Assembly (NCBI RefSeq): GCF_943914685.1
Contig: NZ_CALUCZ010000024.1
Coordinates: 1-27,172, forward strand
Direction: 5' to 3'
Source: an uncultured Mobiluncus sp.
GTDB lineage: Bacteria; Actinomycetota; Actinomycetes; Actinomycetales; Actinomycetaceae
DNA: 27,172 nucleotides
Shown: in pieces, positions 14,557 through 22,544 of the stretch
Layout of the letters: each line of letters opens with the position of its first letter
Numbering within the stretch: the first letter of the stretch is position 1
Program-made: the position numbers and the translations under genes
The notes under the pieces: model-generated
What the model was told of the DNA's origin: nothing
Database searches by the model: none
The model's input: only the letters and a program-made list of their open reading frames with translations

Positions 14557-17169
14557 ATGAGCGACGAAGTGCAAATGGTCAATATCAAAGTTGACGGCAA
14601 GCCCCTGGAAGTGCCCAAAGGCACCCTGGCGATTCGGGCTTGCGAGATGGCCGGAGTGTACGTGCCACGTTTCTGCGACCACCCGTTGCTGAAGCCGGTG
14701 GCGGCGTGCCGTGCGTGCCTAGTCGAGGTAGCTATGCCCAACCGGCAGGGCGAAGTCGCCAAGATGCCCAAACCGATGCCGGCCTGTTCGACCACCTGTA
14801 CGGATCGGATGGAGATTTACACCCAGTTCACCTCCGAGGTCGCGGCCAAAGCCCAAAACGGTATCCTCGAGTTCTTGCTGGTCAATCACCCACTGGACTG
14901 CCCGGTTTGCGACAAGGGCGGCGAATGCCCGCTGCAAAACCAGACCTTCATGGAAGGCAACCCGACCTCGCGTTTCACCGATAAAAAGCGTGTCTGGCCC
15001 AAGCCGGTGCGCCTGACTTCTGAGATTCTGCTGGACCGGGACCGTTGCGTGCTGTGCCAGCGCTGCGTGCGTTTCGGTAAAGAAATCGCCGGTGATGCGT
15101 TCTTGGACCTACAAGGGCGGGGCGGCGGCTCTTCTCCGCGAGACGACCACTTCTTTATGGGTGAAAACATTGGTTCTTTCGACACGCAGGTGTTGGGAAT
15201 ATATGACGAGGAGGCGAACCCGGACGGCGCTACCGTCACCCCTTGTGAATCAATGACCGGCCCGAGCGGGGAGCCCGGCATTATCGGTTCGATGCATTCG
15301 GGCAACCCGGACGTGGCGCACCGCGACGTGTCCGGTCGACGTTTCGCCTCGTACTTCTCCGGTAACGTCACCCAGATTTGTCCGGTCGGCGCGCTCACGA
15401 ACGCCTCTTACCGTTTCCGGGCGCGTCCCCACGACCTCATCTCGACCCCCTCGATAACCGACCAGGACGCCAGTGGGGCGGAAATCCGCGTCGATGCGCG
15501 CCGCGGGGTCGTGCTGCGCCAGCTGGCAGGGGATAATCCCGAGGTCAACGAGGAATGGATTTCTGACAAGGACCGTTACGCTTTCGCGTGGCAGTCCTCC
15601 ACCGACCGCTTGACCCGCCCGATGGTGCGTAACGACGCGGGCGAGTTGGAGGAAACCGACTGGGGTACCGCCCTTTCCCGGGCCGCCGCCTATGTTAAAG
15701 AATCTGCGGAAAACTCCGAGGTCACGTTCTTCCCCGGCGAACACCTCACCCTTGAGGACTACTACGCTTGGGGCAAGTTTGCTCACGTGGTGGGCAAGTC
15801 GAACATTGTGGACGCGCGCTCGCGGGACTTCCGCATGGACGAAGTGAACTTCATCAAACTGCGGGTCGCGGGGCGTCCGGTAACAGTGACTTACCAAGAC
15901 ATTGAAAAAGCGCCGTTTGTGTTCCTGGTTGACCTGGAACCGGAGGACGAATGCGCCACCCTGTTCCTGCGGCTGCGCAAAGCTACGCAAAACCACGGCA
16001 CGAAAGTCGCCACCCTCGCCTCGTTCTTGAGCGATGGGGCGCGCAAGCTTGGCGCTACCCTGGTGCAAAACCAGCCGGGGGAGCAACTCCAAATCTTGCA
16101 AGACATCATCGATGGTAAAGGCGAGTTTGCCTGGGTGAAAGAATCCCTGAGCCAGCCCGGATCGCTGGTGCTAATAGGAGAGCGCGCCAGCTTGGTCGTT
16201 GACGAGCTGGAATATGCCGCGCGCCTGGCCGACGCCACCAACGCCTCTTGGGCGTGGATACCGCGGCGCGCCGGTTCGCGTGCCGCAATCGAAGCGGGCT
16301 GTTTCCCCGGTCTGCTGCCGCGCGGTCGCCTCGTGACAGACCCGGCGGCACGTGCCGACATCGATGCGGCTTGGGGCCTAAAGGAGCCGCTGCACGAGAA
16401 TCTGCCGCTGTGTTTCCGGTGTATGTTGACCCCCGAGGCTTGGGAACAGTTCCTGCCCGGCACCACCATGGTGATGGGCGGGGTGGATCTGCGCGACCTG
16501 GAGGACCCGGACGGCACGCGGGAAGTCCTCAAAGGTGTGAAGCACGTTATCCAGTTGGAGGTGCGCAAGACCGAGATTACCCAGTACGCCGATGTCGTGC
16601 TGCCGGTGGCGCCGCCGCACGAAAAGAGCGGAACGTTCATCAACTGGGAAGGCCGGCTGCGTCCTTTCGGTCAGGCTTTGGCGTCCCACGCACTGCCGGA
16701 CTGGAAAGTCATGAACCTGCTGGGTCGGGCCGCGGGCTACGACCTGGGACTGGATTCGTTGGCCGCTATCTGGCACGAGTACGAGGAACTGGGTCCCTGG
16801 CAGGGAGTTCGCCTGGGGGCGCCCTTCCGGCAGGATCCTCCCATTGTTCCCCCCGAGGCCGGTCAGGCTTTGGTCATCACCTGGAAGCCGCTGCTGGACG
16901 CGGGGCGCTGCCAGGACGGCGAACCGTACCTGGCGGGCACCGCCCGAGTTCCGGTGGTCCGCATGAGCGCGGAAACCGCCCGGGAAAACGGTATTACCGA
17001 CTTTGCCAAGATTACGGGACCGAAAGGCGCCCTGACCTTGCCGGTGGTGCTCACTGACCTGCCGGAGCGGGTCGTGTGGATGCCGGAATGTTCCCCCGGA
17101 TCTTTGGTTCACGAAACCTTGGGTTCGGCTTACGGCCAGCTTGTGAGCTTGAAAGCAGCGGAGGCGTAA
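14557..17169 (+). CDS. nuoG: NADH-quinone oxidoreductase subunit G (clusters N1b, N4, N5; N7 absent)
   Basis: An 870-residue iron-sulfur subunit. N-terminal ligands are complete: N1b Cys40, 51, 54 and 77; N5 His111, Cys115, 118 and 124; N4 Cys164, 167, 170 and 275. A molybdopterin-oxidoreductase-like domain follows. In E. coli and several other bacteria this domain begins with a C-x2-C-x3-C-x27-C motif for the off-path cluster N7. Here the register is intact but all four positions are replaced (Thr301, Asp304, Ala308, Ser336), within STPSITDQDASGAE and EEWISDKDR, so N7 should be missing. The C-terminal third is variable, as in the family. The ATG follows the nuoF stop directly. Confidence 0.96.
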   Translation: MSDEVQMVNIKVDGKPLEVPKGTLAIRACEMAGVYVPRFCDHPLLKPVAACRACLVEVAMPNRQGEVAKMPKPMPACSTTCTDRMEIYTQFTSEVAAKAQNGILEFLLVNHPLDCPVCDKGGECPLQNQTFMEGNPTSRFTDKKRVWPKPVRLTSEILLDRDRCVLCQRCVRFGKEIAGDAFLDLQGRGGGSSPRDDHFFMGENIGSFDTQVLGIYDEEANPDGATVTPCESMTGPSGEPGIIGSMHSGNPDVAHRDVSGRRFASYFSGNVTQICPVGALTNASYRFRARPHDLISTPSITDQDASGAEIRVDARRGVVLRQLAGDNPEVNEEWISDKDRYAFAWQSSTDRLTRPMVRNDAGELEETDWGTALSRAAAYVKESAENSEVTFFPGEHLTLEDYYAWGKFAHVVGKSNIVDARSRDFRMDEVNFIKLRVAGRPVTVTYQDIEKAPFVFLVDLEPEDECATLFLRLRKATQNHGTKVATLASFLSDGARKLGATLVQNQPGEQLQILQDIIDGKGEFAWVKESLSQPGSLVLIGERASLVVDELEYAARLADATNASWAWIPRRAGSRAAIEAGCFPGLLPRGRLVTDPAARADIDAAWGLKEPLHENLPLCFRCMLTPEAWEQFLPGTTMVMGGVDLRDLEDPDGTREVLKGVKHVIQLEVRKTEITQYADVVLPVAPPHEKSGTFINWEGRLRPFGQALASHALPDWKVMNLLGRAAGYDLGLDSLAAIWHEYEELGPWQGVRLGAPFRQDPPIVPPEAGQALVITWKPLLDAGRCQDGEPYLAGTARVPVVRMSAETARENGITDFAKITGPKGALTLPVVLTDLPERVVWMPECSPGSLVHETLGSAYGQLVSLKAAEA

Positions 17170-17174
17170 CCATC

Positions 17175-18533
17175 ATGTACACATTGATTCCTATCCTGAC
17201 CGTTATGGGAGCTGACCTGTGGCCCGCTGGGGCGGCGGCTCCGAAAGGGGCTGACTTCAGCCAGGAAACCTGGTGGATTTCCCTGATTAAAGCCCTGATT
17301 ATTATCGTGACGCTGATTCTCTACGTGCTGTTGGCGCTGTGGGTGGAGCGCCGCGGCTTGGGGCGTATTCAAACCCGTCCCGGTCCGAACGTGCGCGGCC
17401 CGCTCGGCCTGCTCCAGGCGGTTGCGGACGCCGGCAAGATGGTGTTCAAAGAAAACTTCCGTCTCAAGGGTGCTGACACCCTGATTTATCTGATTTCCCC
17501 GATTCTGGTGGCGTTCACGGCTTTCGCCATCTTTGCGCTGATTCCTTTCGGTCCGAACGTGACGATTGGCGGAATCTCCACCCCGCTGCAGTTGTTTGAC
17601 TCCGGGGTCGCCACCTTGATTGTGTTGGCGATTTCCGCTGTCGGTATCTATGGGATTGTCCTGGGTGGCTGGTCCGCGAACTCTCCGTTCCCGCTGCTGG
17701 GTTCCGTGCGTTCCACGGCTCAAGTTATCTCTTACGAACTGGCGATGGGCACCGCCTTGGTCAGCGTGTTCATCATGGCCGGTTCCATGTCCACCTCCGA
17801 AATCGTGGAGGCGCAAAAGGATCCGAGCTGGCTGCTGGGACTGTTGCCCGCCTTTATCGTCTATCTCATTGCCTCTTTCGGGGAAACGAACCGTCTACCG
17901 TTCGACCTGACCGAATGCGAAAGCGAGCTGGTGGCCGGGCATCAAACCGAATACTCGGGAATGAACTTCGCTTGGTACTACCTGGCGGAATACATCAACA
18001 TCTTTAATGTTTCCGCCGTGGCGGTGACCATGTTCCTGGGCGGCTACAAAGCGCCGTGGCCGTGGGACTTCATGAATCCCGTCACCGGGTCGCCGTGGTG
18101 GGGAATTCTGTGGTTCACGCTCAAGGTGTGGTTCCTGTTCTGGATTTTTGTGTGGGTTCGCGGCACTCAGGTGCGTTTCCGCTACGATCAGTTCATGAAT
18201 CTGGGCTGGAAAGTCCTGATTCCTGTCGGTTTCGTGTGGATGATAGCGGTGGCTTGGATTAAGGCGCTGCCCGTGTTCTTCGGTTTCAACTCGCAACAAA
18301 TCATGATTGCGGTAGCCGTGGTCTGCGTGGTGCTGCTGGTCATCGTGATGCTGATTCCCATCAAGAAAGCGAAACCGCCCGTGGACAAACCCTTTGACCC
18401 GATGGCGGACGGATTCCCGGTCCCGCCCCTCCCGGGACAAGAGCTGCCCCCCAGTCCGCGTTCCGGACTTTTGAAAGTAACTCCCAACACCCCGGCTGAG
18501 ACAGCCATCACGGGCGGAAAGGAAGAAAAGTGA
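17175..18533 (+). CDS. nuoH: NADH-quinone oxidoreductase subunit H
   Basis: A 452-residue membrane subunit with about eight to nine transmembrane helices, forming the membrane side of the quinone chamber. RPGPNVRGPLGLLQAVADAG and PFDLTECESELVAGHQTEYS are the conserved cytoplasmic loops. The last roughly 60 residues are a Pro-rich cytoplasmic tail beyond the usual core. The start at 17175 is chosen because GGAGG (17160-17164) lies 10 nt upstream and an N-terminal helix follows; the frame stays open 33 codons further upstream inside nuoG, which is not credible. The end overlaps nuoI by 4 nt. Confidence 0.95.
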   Translation: MYTLIPILTVMGADLWPAGAAAPKGADFSQETWWISLIKALIIIVTLILYVLLALWVERRGLGRIQTRPGPNVRGPLGLLQAVADAGKMVFKENFRLKGADTLIYLISPILVAFTAFAIFALIPFGPNVTIGGISTPLQLFDSGVATLIVLAISAVGIYGIVLGGWSANSPFPLLGSVRSTAQVISYELAMGTALVSVFIMAGSMSTSEIVEAQKDPSWLLGLLPAFIVYLIASFGETNRLPFDLTECESELVAGHQTEYSGMNFAWYYLAEYINIFNVSAVAVTMFLGGYKAPWPWDFMNPVTGSPWWGILWFTLKVWFLFWIFVWVRGTQVRFRYDQFMNLGWKVLIPVGFVWMIAVAWIKALPVFFGFNSQQIMIAVAVVCVVLLVIVMLIPIKKAKPPVDKPFDPMADGFPVPPLPGQELPPSPRSGLLKVTPNTPAETAITGGKEEK

Positions 18534-19258
18534 GCGCAGAAACTTCTGACAACATGGTCGCCTCCCCTGACGAACCGGACCGCGCCGCCGTGCCGACCGG
18601 GCCCGCCCCCACCGCGGACGCGGATCCCCAGCTGTGGCAACGGAAGAAAAAAGGCCCCGTCGCGGAGTCGCTGAAAGCGGTCGCCGGTTTCGGAGTCACA
18701 TTCCGCAACTTCTTCCGCCCCTACGTGACTGAACAGTACCCGTTCGAAAAAGTACCGACCCAGCCGCGCTACCACGGACGCCACCAGCTGAACCGCTACC
18801 CGGACGGCTTGGAAAAGTGCGTGGGCTGCGAACTGTGCGCCTGGGCTTGCCCGGCCGACGCGATTTATGTAGAGGCCGCCTCAAACACCCCGGAGGAACA
18901 GTACAGTGCCGGGGAACGGTACGGGCGGGTCTACCAAATCAACTACCTGCGCTGCATCTTTTGCGGTATGTGCATCGAAGCCTGCCCGACGCGGGCCCTC
19001 ACGATGTCCAACGATTACGAGATTTGGGACGACAACCGTGAGGATTTGATTTTTGAAAAGGACCGCCTGTTGGTTCCTTTGAATGCCGGAATGCTCGACA
19101 CGCCACACCCGATGGCGTCAGGCACTTCTGACATGGATTACTACAACGGAAGCGTCACCGGCGCGACCCCCGACCAGATTGACTGGGTCGCGAGTCGCCG
19201 TCCGCAAGATGCCTCCTTGGCCAGCGCCGGGAAACCGGCACAGGAGGTGAAAGCATGA
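18530..19258 (+). CDS. nuoI: NADH-quinone oxidoreductase subunit I (clusters N6a, N6b)
   Basis: A 242-residue ferredoxin-like subunit that passes electrons from NuoG to NuoB. Two 4Fe-4S motifs are clear: Cys97, 100, 103 and 107 (CVGCELCAWACP) and Cys142, 145, 148 and 152 (CIFCGMCIEACP). An N-terminal extension of about 50 acidic, Pro-rich residues and a C-terminal tail make it longer than the E. coli protein. The start is GTG at 18530, sharing GTGA with the nuoH stop, with GGAAAGGAAG just upstream. Confidence 0.96.
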   Translation: MSAETSDNMVASPDEPDRAAVPTGPAPTADADPQLWQRKKKGPVAESLKAVAGFGVTFRNFFRPYVTEQYPFEKVPTQPRYHGRHQLNRYPDGLEKCVGCELCAWACPADAIYVEAASNTPEEQYSAGERYGRVYQINYLRCIFCGMCIEACPTRALTMSNDYEIWDDNREDLIFEKDRLLVPLNAGMLDTPHPMASGTSDMDYYNGSVTGATPDQIDWVASRRPQDASLASAGKPAQEVKA

Positions 19259-20229
19259 GCCACTTGCTGCAAGCGGCCGCGACCTTACCCGAGATGGGCA
19301 CCGGTCAGACAATCTTCGTGGTGGTGTGTTCCGCCCTAGCGTTGATTGCGGCTTTAGGTGTCGCGTTGTCGAATCGAGCTGTTCACGCTGCGGTTTACAT
19401 GGTCGCCATGATGGTGTGTGTGGCCGGCATCTACTTTTCGGTCGGTGCCGAGTTCCTAGGTGCGGTCCAGATTGTGGTTTACACCGGCGCCATCATGATG
19501 ATGTTCCTGTTCGTCATTATGTTGGTGGGGGTGCAAGCCGTGGACTCGCCGCGAGACTCCAAAGTCGTGACCGTGGCGGTGGCGGTGCTGTTGGTCGTCG
19601 CTTTCGGGATTATGGCGATAGTGGCTGCCGCGAACACCACGGTGAACGGGGCTCCGGCGCAACCCAGCGGGGATTCGAATCCGGTCCGGTTGGCCACCGA
19701 AGTCATCAACACTTACTACGCTCCGCTGGAAATGGTCGCCACCCTGCTGATTGTGGCTGCGGTCGGGGCGATGAGCCTGACCCACTCCGAGGCGCTGCTG
19801 CCGCGCGTGACCCAGTCTTTCCTGGTGAAGCAGCGCATGAAAGCATACCGGGAGACCGGTCATGTCTTGGGTCAGACCGTGCCGCCGGGTGTTTATGCCG
19901 AAACCAACGCTTTGGACGTGCCGGCTATCAGCGGCGAAACCCTGCGTCCGGTTCCGGAATCGGTGCCGCGCGTGGTGCGGGTTCGTGGCGAAGAACGGTC
20001 TCTTGGGGAAGCCTCGCCGTGGGCGGCTCGCGCTTTGGCGGCAGAAGTCAGCGGCGAGGTCAGCTTGCACGGCGCGAAAGCCTCCGCGCTGGTCGCGCGT
20101 TCCGGCGCGGCGGGAATGCCCGGAACCGGCGCCCCTGAAACCTTGCCAGACCAGGCAGAAACGCTGGACAACACTATTGAGGGCCACACCGAACCTGGTG
20201 CAGCCACGAAAGAAGGAGAAAACGCATGA
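19255..20229 (+). CDS. nuoJ: NADH-quinone oxidoreductase subunit J, with long hydrophilic C-terminal tail
   Basis: A 324-residue protein. The first roughly 180 residues form five transmembrane helices, including VQIVVYTGAIMMMFLFVIML, the conserved third helix whose twist is linked to coupling. After the last helix (about 158-178) comes a hydrophilic tail of about 145 residues rich in Ala, Glu, Pro and Val. E. coli NuoJ is 184 residues; long tails are usual in actinobacterial homologues, though this one has no recognisable domain. An almost full Shine-Dalgarno AGGAGGTGA (19242-19250) precedes the ATG, which shares ATGA with the nuoI stop. Confidence 0.93.
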   Translation: MSHLLQAAATLPEMGTGQTIFVVVCSALALIAALGVALSNRAVHAAVYMVAMMVCVAGIYFSVGAEFLGAVQIVVYTGAIMMMFLFVIMLVGVQAVDSPRDSKVVTVAVAVLLVVAFGIMAIVAAANTTVNGAPAQPSGDSNPVRLATEVINTYYAPLEMVATLLIVAAVGAMSLTHSEALLPRVTQSFLVKQRMKAYRETGHVLGQTVPPGVYAETNALDVPAISGETLRPVPESVPRVVRVRGEERSLGEASPWAARALAAEVSGEVSLHGAKASALVARSGAAGMPGTGAPETLPDQAETLDNTIEGHTEPGAATKEGENA

Positions 20230-20525
20230 ACGTGATGTTCCTGGTATTCGTGGCCCTGGGCCTGTTTGCCGTAGGCGCCCTGACCGTGCTGCTCCACCGT
20301 TCCGCAGTCATCGCCCTGATGGGTGTGGAAATCATGCTGAACTCGTGCAATATCGCGCTGGTGGCTCTGGGAGAAGCCAACGCCAACATGACCGGCCAGG
20401 TCCTGGCGTTCTTTGTGATGACCGTGGCGGCGGCGGAAGTCGTGGTCGGCTTGGCCCTCATCGTGTCGCTGTTCCGCTCCCGGCGCACCACCTCCCTCGA
20501 CGACTTCAACCTGTTGAACGGCTAA
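20226..20525 (+). CDS. nuoK: NADH-quinone oxidoreductase subunit K
   Basis: A 99-residue subunit of three transmembrane helices, homologous to MrpC. The two membrane glutamates important for proton transfer are seen in MGVEIMLNSCN and AAAEVVVGLAL. AAGGAG at 20213-20218 lies 7 nt before the ATG, which overlaps the nuoJ stop by 4 nt. Confidence 0.96.
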   Translation: MNVMFLVFVALGLFAVGALTVLLHRSAVIALMGVEIMLNSCNIALVALGEANANMTGQVLAFFVMTVAAAEVVVGLALIVSLFRSRRTTSLDDFNLLNG

Positions 20526-20540
20526 GGGGGAAAGGAAAAT

Positions 20541-22532
20541 ATGTTGCAAACTTTCAATCTTGTCAACGGGCTGGCTAGCGGCGCGATTCTGGAATTCGGG
20601 GCCGCCACCGGCATGGCTCAATATGCTTGGCTGATGATTGCCATTCCTTTCGTCAGTTCCATGTTCCTGCTCATTGCAGGGCGCCGCGTGGATTCCTGGG
20701 GACATTACCTGGGAATGCTGGCGCCGTGGGCCTCTTTCGTGATTGGCGTGGCCATTCTGGTAGAGATGCTGGGACGTTCCCCCGAGAATCGGGCGCAAAC
20801 CCTGACGGTGTGGAACTGGCTGCCCGGTTCGGAAGTGAACGTGAACTTCGGTCTGCTGCTGGACCCGCTATCCATCTCGTTTGTGATGCTGGTGACGTTC
20901 GTCGGCGGCCTCATTCACATCTATTCGGTGGGATACATGGCGGCTGACCCCGACCGGCGCCGTTTCTTTGCCTACCTGAACTTCTTTGTGGCCTCCATGC
21001 TGACTTTGGTGCTGGGTAGTTCCTACCTAGTGACGTTCGTCGGTTGGGAAGGCGTCGGTTTGGCGTCCTACCTGCTGATTGGTTTCTGGAACCAGGTTCA
21101 CAACAATGCCCTAGCCGCGAACAAGGCTTTCATCATGAACCGCGTGGGTGACCTGGGGCTGCTGTTGGCGATGATGTCGATGTTCGCCATGGTCGGCTCC
21201 GTGGATTTCACCGATGTGCTAGGCGTTACGCTGCGGCCGGGCTGGGCTACGGCGATTGGCCTGTTCTTGCTGCTGGCGGCCTGCGGTAAATCCGCCCAGT
21301 TCCCCCTCCAAGCCTGGCTCGGTGACGCTATGGCCGGTCCGACCCCGGTGTCCGCGCTGATTCACGCCGCCACGATGGTGACCGCGGGCGTGTACCTGAT
21401 GGTTCGTTCCGGTGCTATCTATACCCAAACCCCGGTCGCGTCCCTGGTCGTGGCCATTGTCGGGGCAATCACCCTGCTGTTCGGGGCCATCGTCGGGTGC
21501 GCGAAAGACGATATGAAGAAGGTCCTGGCGGCCTCTACCATGAGCCAAATCGGTTACATGATGCTGGGGGCGGGCCTGGGGCCGGTCGGCTGGGCATTCG
21601 CCATCTTCCACCTCATTACCCACGGGTTCTTTAAGGCTCAGCTGTTCCTGTCTGCCGGTGCGGTCATGCACGCGATGAGCGAGCAGGTCAACATTCGCCG
21701 TTTCGGCGGGCTGTTCAAGGTCATGAAGATTACCTGGTTCGCGTTCTTTGTCGGCTGGCTGGCTATCCTGGGAATCCCGCCGTTCTCCGGGTTCTTTTCC
21801 AAGGACAAAATCATCGAGGCGGCTTTCCTGCCCAACCCGAACTTCGGAACCTGGTATCCCTGGGTGTTCGGTCTCGTTGCCTTGTTTGGCGCCGGTATCA
21901 CCGCGTTCTATATGTCCCGCCTGTTCTTCCTGATCTTCCACGGGGAGGCTCGCTGGACTACCGAGGCAGAAGGCGCCCCGGTACACCCGCACGAGGCCGG
22001 TCCGTGGATGACCATTCCACTCCTGGTGCTGTCCGTGTTCTCTATCGCGCTCGGCGGCCTGCTCTCGGTAGGCAACCTGTTCGTGACGTGGCTGAACCCC
22101 ATCGTGAATATCGGTACTCGCGGCCAAATGGTCGAGCATGGCGAGCCGGTCATACCCGAAGCTCTGCTGATTGGGTTAACCCTGGCGGTGGTCATCATCG
22201 GTGTGGTTACCGCTTGGGCGCTGTTCATGAAACGTCCGGTCGAAAAGGCCGTGCCCGAAGCCAACGCCTTTATCATGGCGGCTCGCGAAGACCTCTACCA
22301 AGATGCGGTCAACGAAAAAGTCGCGATTATCCCCACGCTGGCGCTTTCCTCCGGGGTGGCGGTGGCGGACCGGGCAGTCATCGACGGCATCGTGGAAGGC
22401 TCCGGTCGGCTTTCGCTCTGGCTCGGTAAAGTCGGGGCGCTGGCTCACTCCGGCTCTCCGCGCCGCTACGCTGGCTGGACCCTGTTCGGCACGGTTTTGG
22501 CTCTTGTCCTGGTATTGGCGACAAGGCTGTGA
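20541..22532 (+). CDS. nuoL: NADH-quinone oxidoreductase subunit L
   Basis: A 663-residue antiporter-like subunit with many transmembrane helices, one of the three proton channels. Conserved segments include GWEGVGLASYLLIGFW, the lysine-containing ACGKSAQFPLQAWLGDAM, GPTPVSALIHAATMV, and DDMKKVLAASTMSQIGYM. The C-terminal part carries the long lateral helix and last membrane anchor typical of NuoL. AAAGGA at 20531-20536 is 4 nt before the ATG. Confidence 0.96.
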   Translation: MLQTFNLVNGLASGAILEFGAATGMAQYAWLMIAIPFVSSMFLLIAGRRVDSWGHYLGMLAPWASFVIGVAILVEMLGRSPENRAQTLTVWNWLPGSEVNVNFGLLLDPLSISFVMLVTFVGGLIHIYSVGYMAADPDRRRFFAYLNFFVASMLTLVLGSSYLVTFVGWEGVGLASYLLIGFWNQVHNNALAANKAFIMNRVGDLGLLLAMMSMFAMVGSVDFTDVLGVTLRPGWATAIGLFLLLAACGKSAQFPLQAWLGDAMAGPTPVSALIHAATMVTAGVYLMVRSGAIYTQTPVASLVVAIVGAITLLFGAIVGCAKDDMKKVLAASTMSQIGYMMLGAGLGPVGWAFAIFHLITHGFFKAQLFLSAGAVMHAMSEQVNIRRFGGLFKVMKITWFAFFVGWLAILGIPPFSGFFSKDKIIEAAFLPNPNFGTWYPWVFGLVALFGAGITAFYMSRLFFLIFHGEARWTTEAEGAPVHPHEAGPWMTIPLLVLSVFSIALGGLLSVGNLFVTWLNPIVNIGTRGQMVEHGEPVIPEALLIGLTLAVVIIGVVTAWALFMKRPVEKAVPEANAFIMAAREDLYQDAVNEKVAIIPTLALSSGVAVADRAVIDGIVEGSGRLSLWLGKVGALAHSGSPRRYAGWTLFGTVLALVLVLATRL

Positions 22533-22544
22533 GGTAAACAAAGG

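Noticed and set aside
17076..17174. N-terminal extension of nuoH into nuoG
   Set aside because: The 33 extra residues lie almost wholly inside conserved-frame nuoG and a Shine-Dalgarno site supports the ATG at 17175.
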